Assembly (NCBI GenBank): GCA_947649225.1
Contig: CANSQX010000007.1
Location: 1 to 41,786, forward strand
Reading direction: 5' to 3'
Source of the DNA: an uncultured Flavonifractor sp.
GTDB taxonomy: Bacteria; Bacillota; Clostridia; Oscillospirales; Oscillospiraceae
DNA: 41,786 nucleotides
Position 1 is the first letter of the stretch, and each line of letters starts with the position of its first letter. Under the pieces are notes generated by a model. It made no database searches, was not told the origin of the DNA, and worked only from the letters and a program-made list of their open reading frames with translations. Shown here in pieces: positions 10,474 through 18,600 of this stretch. The translations under genes and the position numbers were made by a program.

Positions 10474-10951
10474 CGGGCATCAGCTGCGCACAGTCCAGCA
10501 CCATCATGGTGCCGGAGCCGTCGGGCAGGGAGCACATGCCGGACACCAGCAGCTGGGTGCTCTGCACCGGCACGGGGAGGATATCCTCCCGGGCGATATC
10601 CAGCATCTGATCCACTGCGTCCACCAGAATACCAAGGAAAACGCCGTCCACATTCAGGACAATCACCAGGCTGTTGTCCGTAGGGGCCTTGCCCAGCCGG
10701 AGCCGGATATCCACAATGGGAATGATCTGGCCGCGCATATTGATGATGCCCCGGATGAAGTCGGGCACCATGGGCAGATAGGTGATGGACTGATTGTTGA
10801 GGATCTCCACCACGTACTCGGCGACCACGCCGAGCTTCAGATCGTCGGTCATAAAAATGAGAAATTTCTGGAAATCCGCAGGCTCCTCCGCCTGGGTACT
10901 GCTGAAGTCAAAGACCTGATCCTCAGCTGCAAACAGGATCTCTTCGCTCAT
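10466..10951 (-). CDS. cheW: Chemotaxis coupling protein CheW
   Basis: CheW links chemoreceptors to the CheA kinase in the polar signalling array. The 161-residue protein has an N-terminal extension of about 25 acidic residues, then the CheW-like SH3-pair fold: QKFLIFMTDDLKLGVVAEYVVEIL, MVPDFIRGIINMRGQIIPIVDIRLRLG (the most conserved segment), and LVDAVDQMLDI. It sits 25 nt after cheA and overlaps cheR. The stop and the cheR start share bases, so the two are probably translated together. Confidence 0.96.
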   Translation of the reverse strand: MSEEILFAAEDQVFDFSSTQAEEPADFQKFLIFMTDDLKLGVVAEYVVEILNNQSITYLPMVPDFIRGIINMRGQIIPIVDIRLRLGKAPTDNSLVIVLNVDGVFLGILVDAVDQMLDIAREDILPVPVQSTQLLVSGMCSLPDGSGTMMVLDCAQLMPDD

Positions 10952-10976
10952 GGTTGCTCCTTCCTCTTCCGCTGTC

Positions 10977-13085
10977 TCAGCCGCCGTGGGCGGCCTTATA
11001 GAGATTCGCTACATCCAGGATGATGCTGATGCTGCCGTCACCCAACAGCGTACAGCCGTTGATACCGTAGTTTTTGATGTTATAGTTGTTGACATAGCTG
11101 GGGAGCTGCTTGACCACCACCTGCTGCTCGCCCAGCAGCTCATCCACAAACAGGCAGTAGGAGCAGTCGCCCGACTCCAGCCACATCAGGATGCCGTCCT
11201 CGATCTCGGTGCAGCCGTCGTCCAGCCGGAAGAAATCCCGGGCCCGGATGATGGGATAGAAGCTGTCCTGCACCTTGACGATCTCGCCGCTGCTGGAGTC
11301 GTGAATAATGTCCTTGGAGGTGTGCTTCAGACTGGAGCGGATATTGTTGATGGGGATGGTGAAGATGGAGCCGCCCACCGAGACCTCCATGCCGTCCATA
11401 ATGGCCATGGTCAGGGGGATGCGGATGGTGGTGGTCATGCCCTTGCCAAGCTCGCTGGTAATGGACACGTTTCCGCCCAGCTCCTCCACGCCGCGCTTGA
11501 CCACGTCCATGCCCACGCCGCGGCCGGAGAACTCCGTGACCTGGGTGTTGGTGGAGAAGCCGGGGGCCAGCAGGAAGTTGAGGATCTCCCGGTGGCTGTA
11601 CTCTACGTCGGGGGAGGCAATGCCCTGGCGGATGGCCTTTTTCAAAACAGCGTCGTCGTTGACGCCCCGGCCGTCGTCGATGATCTCGATGATGACCTCG
11701 CTGCCGGTGTCTCGGGCGGAGAGAATGATCTCGCCCACCGGATCCTTGCCTGCGGCGATGCGCTCCTCCTGGGTCTCCTCAATGCCGTGGTCCATGGAGT
11801 TGCGGATCATGTGCATAATGGGGTCGCCGATGGAGTCTACAATGGTCTTATCCACCTCGGTGTTCTCCCCGACGAGGGTAAGCTTGGCCGGGCGGTTGAG
11901 CTTTTTCGTCATGTCGCGGACAATCCGGTTCATCTTCTGGAAGGTGCCCGACACGGGGACCATCCGCAGGGACATGGACACGTCCTGAAGCTCGTCGGTG
12001 AGCTTGCGCAGCTGGCGGGCGGATTTGGAGAAGGAGTCCAGGTTAAGTCCCTTGAGGTCGGGAGAGGAGGTGACCATGGACTCAGTGATGACAATCTCGC
12101 CCACCACGGCGGAGAGGAGGTCCAGCTTGCTCAGGTTGACGCTGACCAGGGTCTCCTTGGCGTGCTGGGTGTTGGCGTTGTTGCTGCCGGCCGCAGCAGC
12201 GGAGGAGGAGGCCCGGGGCGCTGCGGGTGCGGCGGCCTGGGCTGCGGGTGCGGCCTGCGTCTCTGCCGGGGCGGCAGGGACGGCGGGCTCCTCCTCGGGT
12301 TGGGAGGCCGGGGCCGCGTACTCAAAGGTCTGGTACTCCTTCACCGAGCCGGAGGAGGTGACCGAGGGAATGGCGCTGGTCCGGTCGGCCTCGTTTTTGA
12401 ACATCAACAGAAAGCCCTGCTCCACAATGACCTCGGAGGTGGCGGGGTTCTGCTCCACGTCGGCGGGCTCGAAGGAAAAATCCGACTCGGCGCAGAAGTC
12501 CCGGATGGAGGTGACCAGCATGAAGGAGCGCAGGTTCTCCATGCCGCAGCCCTCGTCGAAAATCACCCGCAGGCCGTAGGGGAAGCCATCCTCTCCGGCG
12601 GGCGCGGCGGGCGCAGCCGCCGGAGCCGGGGCGGAGGGAGGCGCAGCGGCCGCAGGGGCGGCTTGTACCGGCTCCTCACCCTTAATTTTGGCGATCAGGG
12701 TATTAATATTTGAAAGGAAACTGTCGATATCCTTATCAAGGGGCTCATTGGCCTCTACCTTGTCAACCTCGCTTCGGAAATAGTCAATGGACTGGAAGAC
12801 CAGGTCAAACAGAGCGGGGCGGTTCTCCTCAGAGACCACCGACATCGTGTTTTCCCGGATGATGAAGAACAGGTCCTCAATCCTGTGGGCGATGGTCGTC
12901 AGGGTATCAAACTCCATCATAGCGGAGGAGCCCTTGATGGTATGCATGATGCGGAAGATCTCGTTTACGTTGTCCTGGGAGAAGGTGTTTGCCTTCTCGG
13001 CCTCCAGAACGATGGTTTCCAGCTGCTCAAGCAACGTATTGGTCTCATAGATATACATATCCAGGATCTCGTTTCCGCTGCCCAT
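10977..13085 (-). CDS. cheA: Chemotaxis histidine kinase CheA
   Basis: CheA autophosphorylates in response to receptors and passes phosphate to CheY and CheB. The 702-residue protein shows the domain order expected: an HPt domain with phosphorylated H48 in IMHTIKGSSAMM; an Ala/Pro linker (about 140-165); a P2-like regulator-binding domain (about 170-245); a second Ala/Pro-rich linker; a dimerization domain (ETLVSVNLSKLDLLSAVVGE onward); an ATPase domain with the N box HMIRNSMDHGIE and glycine boxes IIDDGRGV and FSGRGVGMDVV; and a C-terminal CheW-like domain ending in VANLYKAAHGG. It is first in the operon, with AAAGGTGG before the start and a sigma-D-like promoter beyond. Confidence 0.97.
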   Translation of the reverse strand: MGSGNEILDMYIYETNTLLEQLETIVLEAEKANTFSQDNVNEIFRIMHTIKGSSAMMEFDTLTTIAHRIEDLFFIIRENTMSVVSEENRPALFDLVFQSIDYFRSEVDKVEANEPLDKDIDSFLSNINTLIAKIKGEEPVQAAPAAAAPPSAPAPAAAPAAPAGEDGFPYGLRVIFDEGCGMENLRSFMLVTSIRDFCAESDFSFEPADVEQNPATSEVIVEQGFLLMFKNEADRTSAIPSVTSSGSVKEYQTFEYAAPASQPEEEPAVPAAPAETQAAPAAQAAAPAAPRASSSAAAAGSNNANTQHAKETLVSVNLSKLDLLSAVVGEIVITESMVTSSPDLKGLNLDSFSKSARQLRKLTDELQDVSMSLRMVPVSGTFQKMNRIVRDMTKKLNRPAKLTLVGENTEVDKTIVDSIGDPIMHMIRNSMDHGIEETQEERIAAGKDPVGEIILSARDTGSEVIIEIIDDGRGVNDDAVLKKAIRQGIASPDVEYSHREILNFLLAPGFSTNTQVTEFSGRGVGMDVVKRGVEELGGNVSITSELGKGMTTTIRIPLTMAIMDGMEVSVGGSIFTIPINNIRSSLKHTSKDIIHDSSSGEIVKVQDSFYPIIRARDFFRLDDGCTEIEDGILMWLESGDCSYCLFVDELLGEQQVVVKQLPSYVNNYNIKNYGINGCTLLGDGSISIILDVANLYKAAHGG

Positions 13086-13115
13086 AAAAACACCACCTTT
13101 TCATATCTTATTTAT

Positions 13116-13142
13116 TTATCGGCAGTGGGCGATTAAAAATTA
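13116..13142 (-). promoter_or_regulatory. Candidate sigma-D (sigma-28) promoter of cheA operon
   Basis: Read on the minus strand, TAAT (13142-13139), a 15-nt spacer and GCCGATAA (13123-13116) fit the flagellar sigma-D consensus TAAA-N15-GCCGATAT with two mismatches overall. It lies 30 nt before the cheA start. On the plus strand the same gap holds only a weak TATAAG at 13153-13158 that could serve the divergent gene. Confidence 0.6.
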
Positions 13143-13180
13143 AGTAGTTTTTTATAAGTTTTGTCTCAGAGGTGTGGAAA

Positions 13181-14623
13181 ATGGCCGACCTTTTGGGGGC
13201 GACGAACCCAGTACCGGGTTATGACAGCTCCTTATCAACCAACCGGAACATTACAGTTTCGCCTGGCAACACGCAGATCCAGAACGTCCCGGACCTGGAT
13301 CGGGTGGTGGGACCGGACGGACGGACGGAGCAGCAGGACAGCGGGATGCTCAACGACTCCAGCCTCATCCGGTACGACTCCAACTTTCAGACCTTTCTCC
13401 AGAGGCTGAAGGAATCGCCCAATCTGGCGTCGGCGCTGGCCCGTCTGATGATGGGCCGGGAGGGGACCGTGGTCCTCTCTGGCATGAGCGAGGGGATCGC
13501 CAACGAGCTGTCGCAGGCCCTGGAGATGCTGCGCATGGACGAGGGGCAGCTGCTGGACTTCCTCAGCGGCCAGCTTCGGGCGGGCACCCGCTTCGGCGGC
13601 GCCCTCTTTACGCTGCTGCGCAATGCCTATGCCCGGGCCGCCTCCGACGGGGTACGCACGGACATCCTGAATTTTTTGAAGAGCTACTCCGACTTCTCCT
13701 CCACGGAGCATATCGAGGGCAACCTGCTGCGCAACCTGAAGGGTATGGCCGACGCCATGCCGGCCAGCTGGGGAGAGAAGCTGCGGGATCTGATGGCAGA
13801 GCTTCAGAACGGCATCGCCGCCGGGGACCGGAAGGGCAATCTGACCCTGCTCCAGCAGCGGGTCTTTCCCTTCATGTCGGCCTATGTGGGGAATACCCAC
13901 GATCTGGGGACCGCCCGGGGGCTGCTCTCCCTGCTGGCGCTGGATGTGGCACGGTATGAGAACGGGTCCGTGGAGAAGCTGCTGGAGAACTTCCGCCAGC
14001 TTACCAGCTACGGCACCCTCAAAGGCCAGCTGGGGGGAATCGACGACCAGTCCCTGATGATGCTCCTCAAAAGCGGCCGGTTCTCGGAGACCTCCAAGGC
14101 CAACCAGTTCGCCGGACACCTGGCCGAGGCGGCCGCCCGGGCCCTGCGGGGCGAGGGCAGCGCCGAGGTGCAGGAGATCTTCAAGCAGCTGGTCAGCGCC
14201 ATGCTCATCAACGAGAGCGTCTATATGCCCATCAATCACTTCCTCATCCCCATGGAGATGGACGGACGGATGCTCTTCTCTGAGTTCTGGGTGGACCCGG
14301 ACGACGAGGAGAAGGAGCAGAAGGGCAAGAGCCGCCCGGGCAGTACGGGCATGAAATTCCTCTTTAAGATGGATATCCAGTCCCTGGGGCTGTTCGACAT
14401 CGTGCTTACCAGCCGGGAGAAGGAGGTGGATATCCGCATCGCCTGCCCGGAGACGGCCGCCCCCTTCTCCAAGGAGATCGAGCAGGCCGTCAGCGGGATC
14501 CTAAGCCGGAACGGGCTGACCCCTGTGGGGGTCAGCGTGCGGAAAATGGACCGCCCGGTCACCCTGACCGAGGTGTTCCCCAAACTATTTGAAGGGAAGA
14601 ACAGTGTCAATGTCAAGGTCTGA
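13181..14623 (+). CDS. FliK-like protein (YlqG-type), hook-length/export accessory
   Basis: This 480-residue soluble protein has no signal peptide. Its N-terminal 60 residues are polar and probably disordered, the middle is helical (about 60-330), and the C-terminal about 95 residues (FLFKMDIQSLGLFDIVLTSR to the end) resemble the FliK/Flg_hook C-terminal fold, with the 'LGLFDI' strand in place of the usual 'LGRVEV'. Position supports this: the next gene overlaps it by 14 nt and encodes an FlhB-C-terminal-like protein, the same pair order as ylqG-ylqH in Bacillus. FliK-type proteins set hook length by acting on FlhB. The canonical fliK is at 33217, so this is a second, diverged FliK-like gene. 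The ATG at 13181 is preferred over an upstream GTG because AGAGGTG precedes it. Confidence in the exact role is moderate. Confidence 0.6.
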   Translation: MADLLGATNPVPGYDSSLSTNRNITVSPGNTQIQNVPDLDRVVGPDGRTEQQDSGMLNDSSLIRYDSNFQTFLQRLKESPNLASALARLMMGREGTVVLSGMSEGIANELSQALEMLRMDEGQLLDFLSGQLRAGTRFGGALFTLLRNAYARAASDGVRTDILNFLKSYSDFSSTEHIEGNLLRNLKGMADAMPASWGEKLRDLMAELQNGIAAGDRKGNLTLLQQRVFPFMSAYVGNTHDLGTARGLLSLLALDVARYENGSVEKLLENFRQLTSYGTLKGQLGGIDDQSLMMLLKSGRFSETSKANQFAGHLAEAAARALRGEGSAEVQEIFKQLVSAMLINESVYMPINHFLIPMEMDGRMLFSEFWVDPDDEEKEQKGKSRPGSTGMKFLFKMDIQSLGLFDIVLTSREKEVDIRIACPETAAPFSKEIEQAVSGILSRNGLTPVGVSVRKMDRPVTLTEVFPKLFEGKNSVNVKV

Positions 14624-14966
14624 CGGGAGGAGAAACCCATCCCGCAAGGCTGTCGCCCTCCAGTACGGCGCGGGAGACGCCGCGCCGGTGGTGGTGGCCT
14701 CCGGCATGGGTTATATGGCGGAGAAAATCGTGGAGGTGGCCGCCGACAGCGGCGTACCCATCTACGAGGACAACTCCCTGGCCACCATTCTGACCCAGCT
14801 CCAGCTGGGGCAGGAGGTGCCTGAGGAGCTTTATAAGGCGATTGTGGAAATCTACGTGTATTTTCTGCATTTCGATCCGTCTGCGCCCGGCGCAGTACGG
14901 CAGGCCGGTCCCGGGGAGGCCGCGTCCCCCCAGACGGACGCGGCCGGAGAGGAGGGTAATCAATGA
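14610..14966 (+). CDS. ylqH: FlhB C-terminal domain homologue (YlqH/FlhX type)
   Basis: This 118-residue protein corresponds to only the cytoplasmic export-switch domain of FlhB. NPSRKAVALQY at residues 9-19 aligns with the autocleavage region NPTH-xxVALxY of FlhB, with TH replaced by SR. PVVVASGMGYMAEKIVEVAADSGVPIYEDNSLA follows the FlhB-C pattern, and the last about 20 residues are a Pro/Ala-rich tail. Family members are thought to stand in for or modulate the FlhB export gate. The start at 14610 lies inside the FliK-like gene (14-nt overlap), and its stop overlaps the next ATG (ATGA), so the three genes are tightly coupled. A full-length FlhB is not in this window. Confidence 0.8.
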   Translation: MSRSDGRRNPSRKAVALQYGAGDAAPVVVASGMGYMAEKIVEVAADSGVPIYEDNSLATILTQLQLGQEVPEELYKAIVEIYVYFLHFDPSAPGAVRQAGPGEAASPQTDAAGEEGNQ

Positions 14967-15577
14967 CACAGGAACTCCAGAGCAACGCCTACCTGCTGCT
15001 GGACAGCCGGAACGCACCCCTGGCCCGCGGCCTGCTGGAGAGCCCGCCGGAGTCCCCCACCTGGCAGGTGCGGGTATTGGACGACAAGATCTCGGCGGTC
15101 ATGGAGCACGAGGAGATCCAGCTGGTCTCCATGGCCAGCAGCGGGACGGCCCTGCTGGGGCGGATCCTCCGCAGCCGGAACGACTTCGTCGTGCTGGAGA
15201 AGCTCCAGAGGCTGGACAGCGACATGCGTCAGAATCTGCGGATGCCCACCCACTTCCACAGCTTCCTCTACCCGCTGACCGGCTCCTGGCGGGGGCGGCG
15301 GGAGATTGAGGCCAACGACCTGAGCTGCGGCGGCCTGGCGTTCTACTGCCCTGGCGGTCTGGCGGAGCGGGAGCGGGTCGAGGTGGTCATCCCCATCACC
15401 AGCGAGCCGGTGATCCTCCGGCTGGAGGTCCTGCGCCAGCGGCCCACAGACCGGGAGGACACCGTGTTCTACGCAGGTAAGTTTGTGGATATGTGCAACG
15501 ATGAGGAGGTGCTGGTGCGGGAGGCTGTCTTTAATATCCAGCTCCAGTCCCGCCCCCGGTCCGCCGGGGCGGATTGA
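14963..15577 (+). CDS. PilZ-domain protein 1 (YcgR-like c-di-GMP effector)
   Basis: The 204-residue protein has an N-terminal region (about 1-80) compatible with the YcgR-N/flagellar-brake barrel and a C-terminal PilZ domain (about 85-195). Both c-di-GMP contact motifs are intact: RQNLR (R89 and R93, the RxxxR motif) and DLSCGG (119-124, the D/NxSxxG motif). PilZ proteins bind c-di-GMP and relay it, often to motors or surface structures. Start and previous stop overlap as ATGA, so translation is coupled to the FlhB-like gene, and a giant SLH protein follows after 74 nt. Function as a c-di-GMP receptor is inferred from motifs; its target is unknown. Confidence 0.85.
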   Translation: MTQELQSNAYLLLDSRNAPLARGLLESPPESPTWQVRVLDDKISAVMEHEEIQLVSMASSGTALLGRILRSRNDFVVLEKLQRLDSDMRQNLRMPTHFHSFLYPLTGSWRGRREIEANDLSCGGLAFYCPGGLAERERVEVVIPITSEPVILRLEVLRQRPTDREDTVFYAGKFVDMCNDEEVLVREAVFNIQLQSRPRSAGAD

Positions 15578-15651
15578 ACGATTTACCAGTTACCAGACAG
15601 AGGATGGGAGCCTCGCCTGCGGGGGCGGGGCAGAAAGGAATGGTTACGCGC

Positions 15652-18600
15652 ATGAGCAAGACACGCAGGGAAGGAAGCGGAAAGGGCCGGCTCCGCCGGG
15701 CGGCGGCCGGCCTGCTGGCACTGAGTCTGGTCTGCGGGCTGCTGCCCGCTGTGTCCCAGCCGGTCCAGGCCGCCGGGGGAGAGAGCTGGGCCCAGACGCA
15801 CCTGGATAAGCTGGTGGCCTGGGACGTGATGCGGGGGGATATCGAGGGCAACCTGGACCCCGACCGGAACATCAGCCGGGCCGAATTCGTCACCATGGTG
15901 AACCGGGCCTACGGTTACGACGAAACCGGCGTCAACCCCTTTACCGATGTAGAGAGCACCGCATGGTACTCTGACGATATTTCCATCGCCTATACAGTGG
16001 GATATTTTACCGGCACCTCGGCCACCACGGCCTCCCCCGACCGGGGGCTCACCCGGGAACAGGCCGCCCTGCTGCTGGGCCGGAACATGATGCTCCAGGA
16101 CACCCCGGGCGAGACTTTGGGCTACACCGACAGCCGGGACTTCAGTGAGTGGAGCCGGAATATCATCCGCGCCGTCACGGAGGCCGGGGTCATCAACGGC
16201 TACCCCGACGGCAGCTTCCGGCCCCAGGCCGAAATTACCCGGGGCGAGGTGGCCAGTATGCTCACCAAGGCTCTGGGCACCCCAGTCCAGGAGCCCGGCG
16301 TCCACAATCTGGGCAGTGTGTACGGCAACGTAACCGTCACCTCCTCGGGCGTGACCCTGCGCAACACCGTCATTGCCGGGGATCTGTACCTCACCGGCGG
16401 CATCGGGCTGGGCGACGTGCTGCTGGAGAACGTCACTGTGCTGGGCCGCATCGTCACCAGCGGCGCTGGCGAGAGCAACAAGGGCGAGAGCAGTATCATC
16501 CTGCGCAACGTCAAGGCCAACGAAATGATTCTGGATAGCATCAGCAACCAGTTCGTCACCGTCCGGGCCGAGGGCGACACCGATATTGCCTCCACCAGCG
16601 TGCGTACCCCGGCCTACATGGAGGATATGACCCCGGCCAATCTGGGCTTCCGGTACATCGAGCTGGACGGCGAGAGCGGCATCAACCTCCAGCTGGCGGG
16701 CAATGTGAAGGAAGTGGTGAACCTCACCCCCAATTCCAGCCTGATCGTAGCCCGGGGCGCCGCCGAAAAGATCACCGTGGATGAGAAGGCGGCCGGCTCC
16801 ACCCTGGCCATCGACCTGGGCGGCCGGGTCAAGGAGCTGAATCTGGACACGGGCACCACTGTCTCGGGCGGCGGCGACGTGGACCATGTGAACATCAACA
16901 CCGCCGGGTCCACCCTGGCCGTGCCCCCGGATACCGTCACCGTCCGTCCCGGCATCACCGCCGGGATCGCCGGAGAGAATATGGACAGCGTCACCGCAGC
17001 CGAATTCTCCGAGGACCCGCGGCTGCTGGCCGGTTATCCCGTTGCCCGGAATGTGGCCCCCACCTCGGCCAGCGCCGTGTTCAGCACCAACAAGCGGGGG
17101 ACCGTCTACTGGGCCCTCAGCGCACTGGCCGACGGCTCGGTCAATGAGGACGACGTGATTTCTCCCCCCACCTACGCGGGGAAGATCCTCAAGTCGGGCA
17201 ACCTGCCGGTGGCGGCCTCCAAGACGGAATACAGCGCCAACATCACCGGGCTGACGACCGACGGTTCCTACTACCTCACCGCCGTGATGGTGGACAGCCG
17301 GGGCCAGCGAAGCCCTGTCAAGGTGACTGCCTTTACCACTCCGGATGACACCGTGCCCGCCTTCGCCACGGGCTACCCCACCATGAGCAAGATCACCAGC
17401 ACCTCGGGCCAGGTCACGGTGATGACCACCAAGGACTGCCTGGTCTACTACGCCCTGCTGCCCCAGGGGAGCACCGCCCCCAGAGCTCAGGACTTCAAGC
17501 TGGGCGTCATCAGCGGCAGCCTGGGGTACGGCAGCGTGGACGCGGTGAAGAACAGCACCCTGCCCTTTACCGTCAACAACATCGACCTGGAGGAGCAGGT
17601 CACCTATGATCTCTACCTGTGGCTCACCGACTATGACGGGGCTAAGAGCTCGTCCGTGCAGAAGGTCACCTTCACGACGGTGGACGGCACGCCCCCCATT
17701 GTCCGCCACATGGACCAGACCGACGCCAAGGCCGCCTCGGTGGATATGACCTACTCCATGAACGAGCCTGGCACCCTCTATTGGGCTGTGGTCAAGGAGG
17801 GCGAGACCTTCTTCCGCCCTCTGGCCGGACAGACCGTTCCCCCGCAGCCCGCCGACCCCGCCGCCAAGAGCCAGGTGGAGTCCGGTATGGGGGCGCTTGT
17901 GAAGGGCAGCAGCCCGGCCGCCCGGGCGGACACCGACATCAAGTTTACCATCTCCGGGCTCCAGGGCGAGACCTCCTATGATCTGTACTACGTGGCCAAG
18001 GATAAGGCAGGCAACTACTCCGACGCCGTCCAGAAGGTCACCATCAGCACCCTGGACAACAACGCCCCCACCGTCAAGCAGGAGTTCACCCGCTTCAACG
18101 GCAGCGAAGAGGAGAATAACCTCATGCCCCTCTCCGATACCGATATCCGCCTGGTCTTCTCCGAGAGCGTCCAGGGCGTGGAGACCGTCCTGGGCCAGCG
18201 GCGCTACGATAAGTTTATCGAGCTGTACCGGGCGGTGGAGACGGCGGGCAGCGGCCAGGCCGCCGATCAGGCCCGGGATGTGCTGGCTACTGCGCTGCAA
18301 AAGTATATCACCATGTATGTGGAGCCGGCAGGGTCCCAGCCGGGACCTGCTCCCGTGCGCCCGGCTACCCGGGATGAGGCCAATCCGGCTCCCTACGACA
18401 GCGAGTGGGTGATCGATTACCGTTACGCCACCGTCACCATGGAGGACGGCGAAATGGTGATCACCTTCCCCAGTGAGACCGCCCTGAACTTGTCCAGCGG
18501 CGAGACCTATCATTTCCAGCTGACCGGCATTGCGGACACCTCGACGGCGGCCAACCTGATGGGCAGCACCACGCTCCCCAGCTTTACCACCGTGTTCTCC

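Noticed and set aside
13130..13158. Promoter for the FliK-like operon in the cheA gap
   Set aside because: TATAAG at 13153-13158 has no adequate -35 at 16-18 nt, so it is not listed as a promoter.
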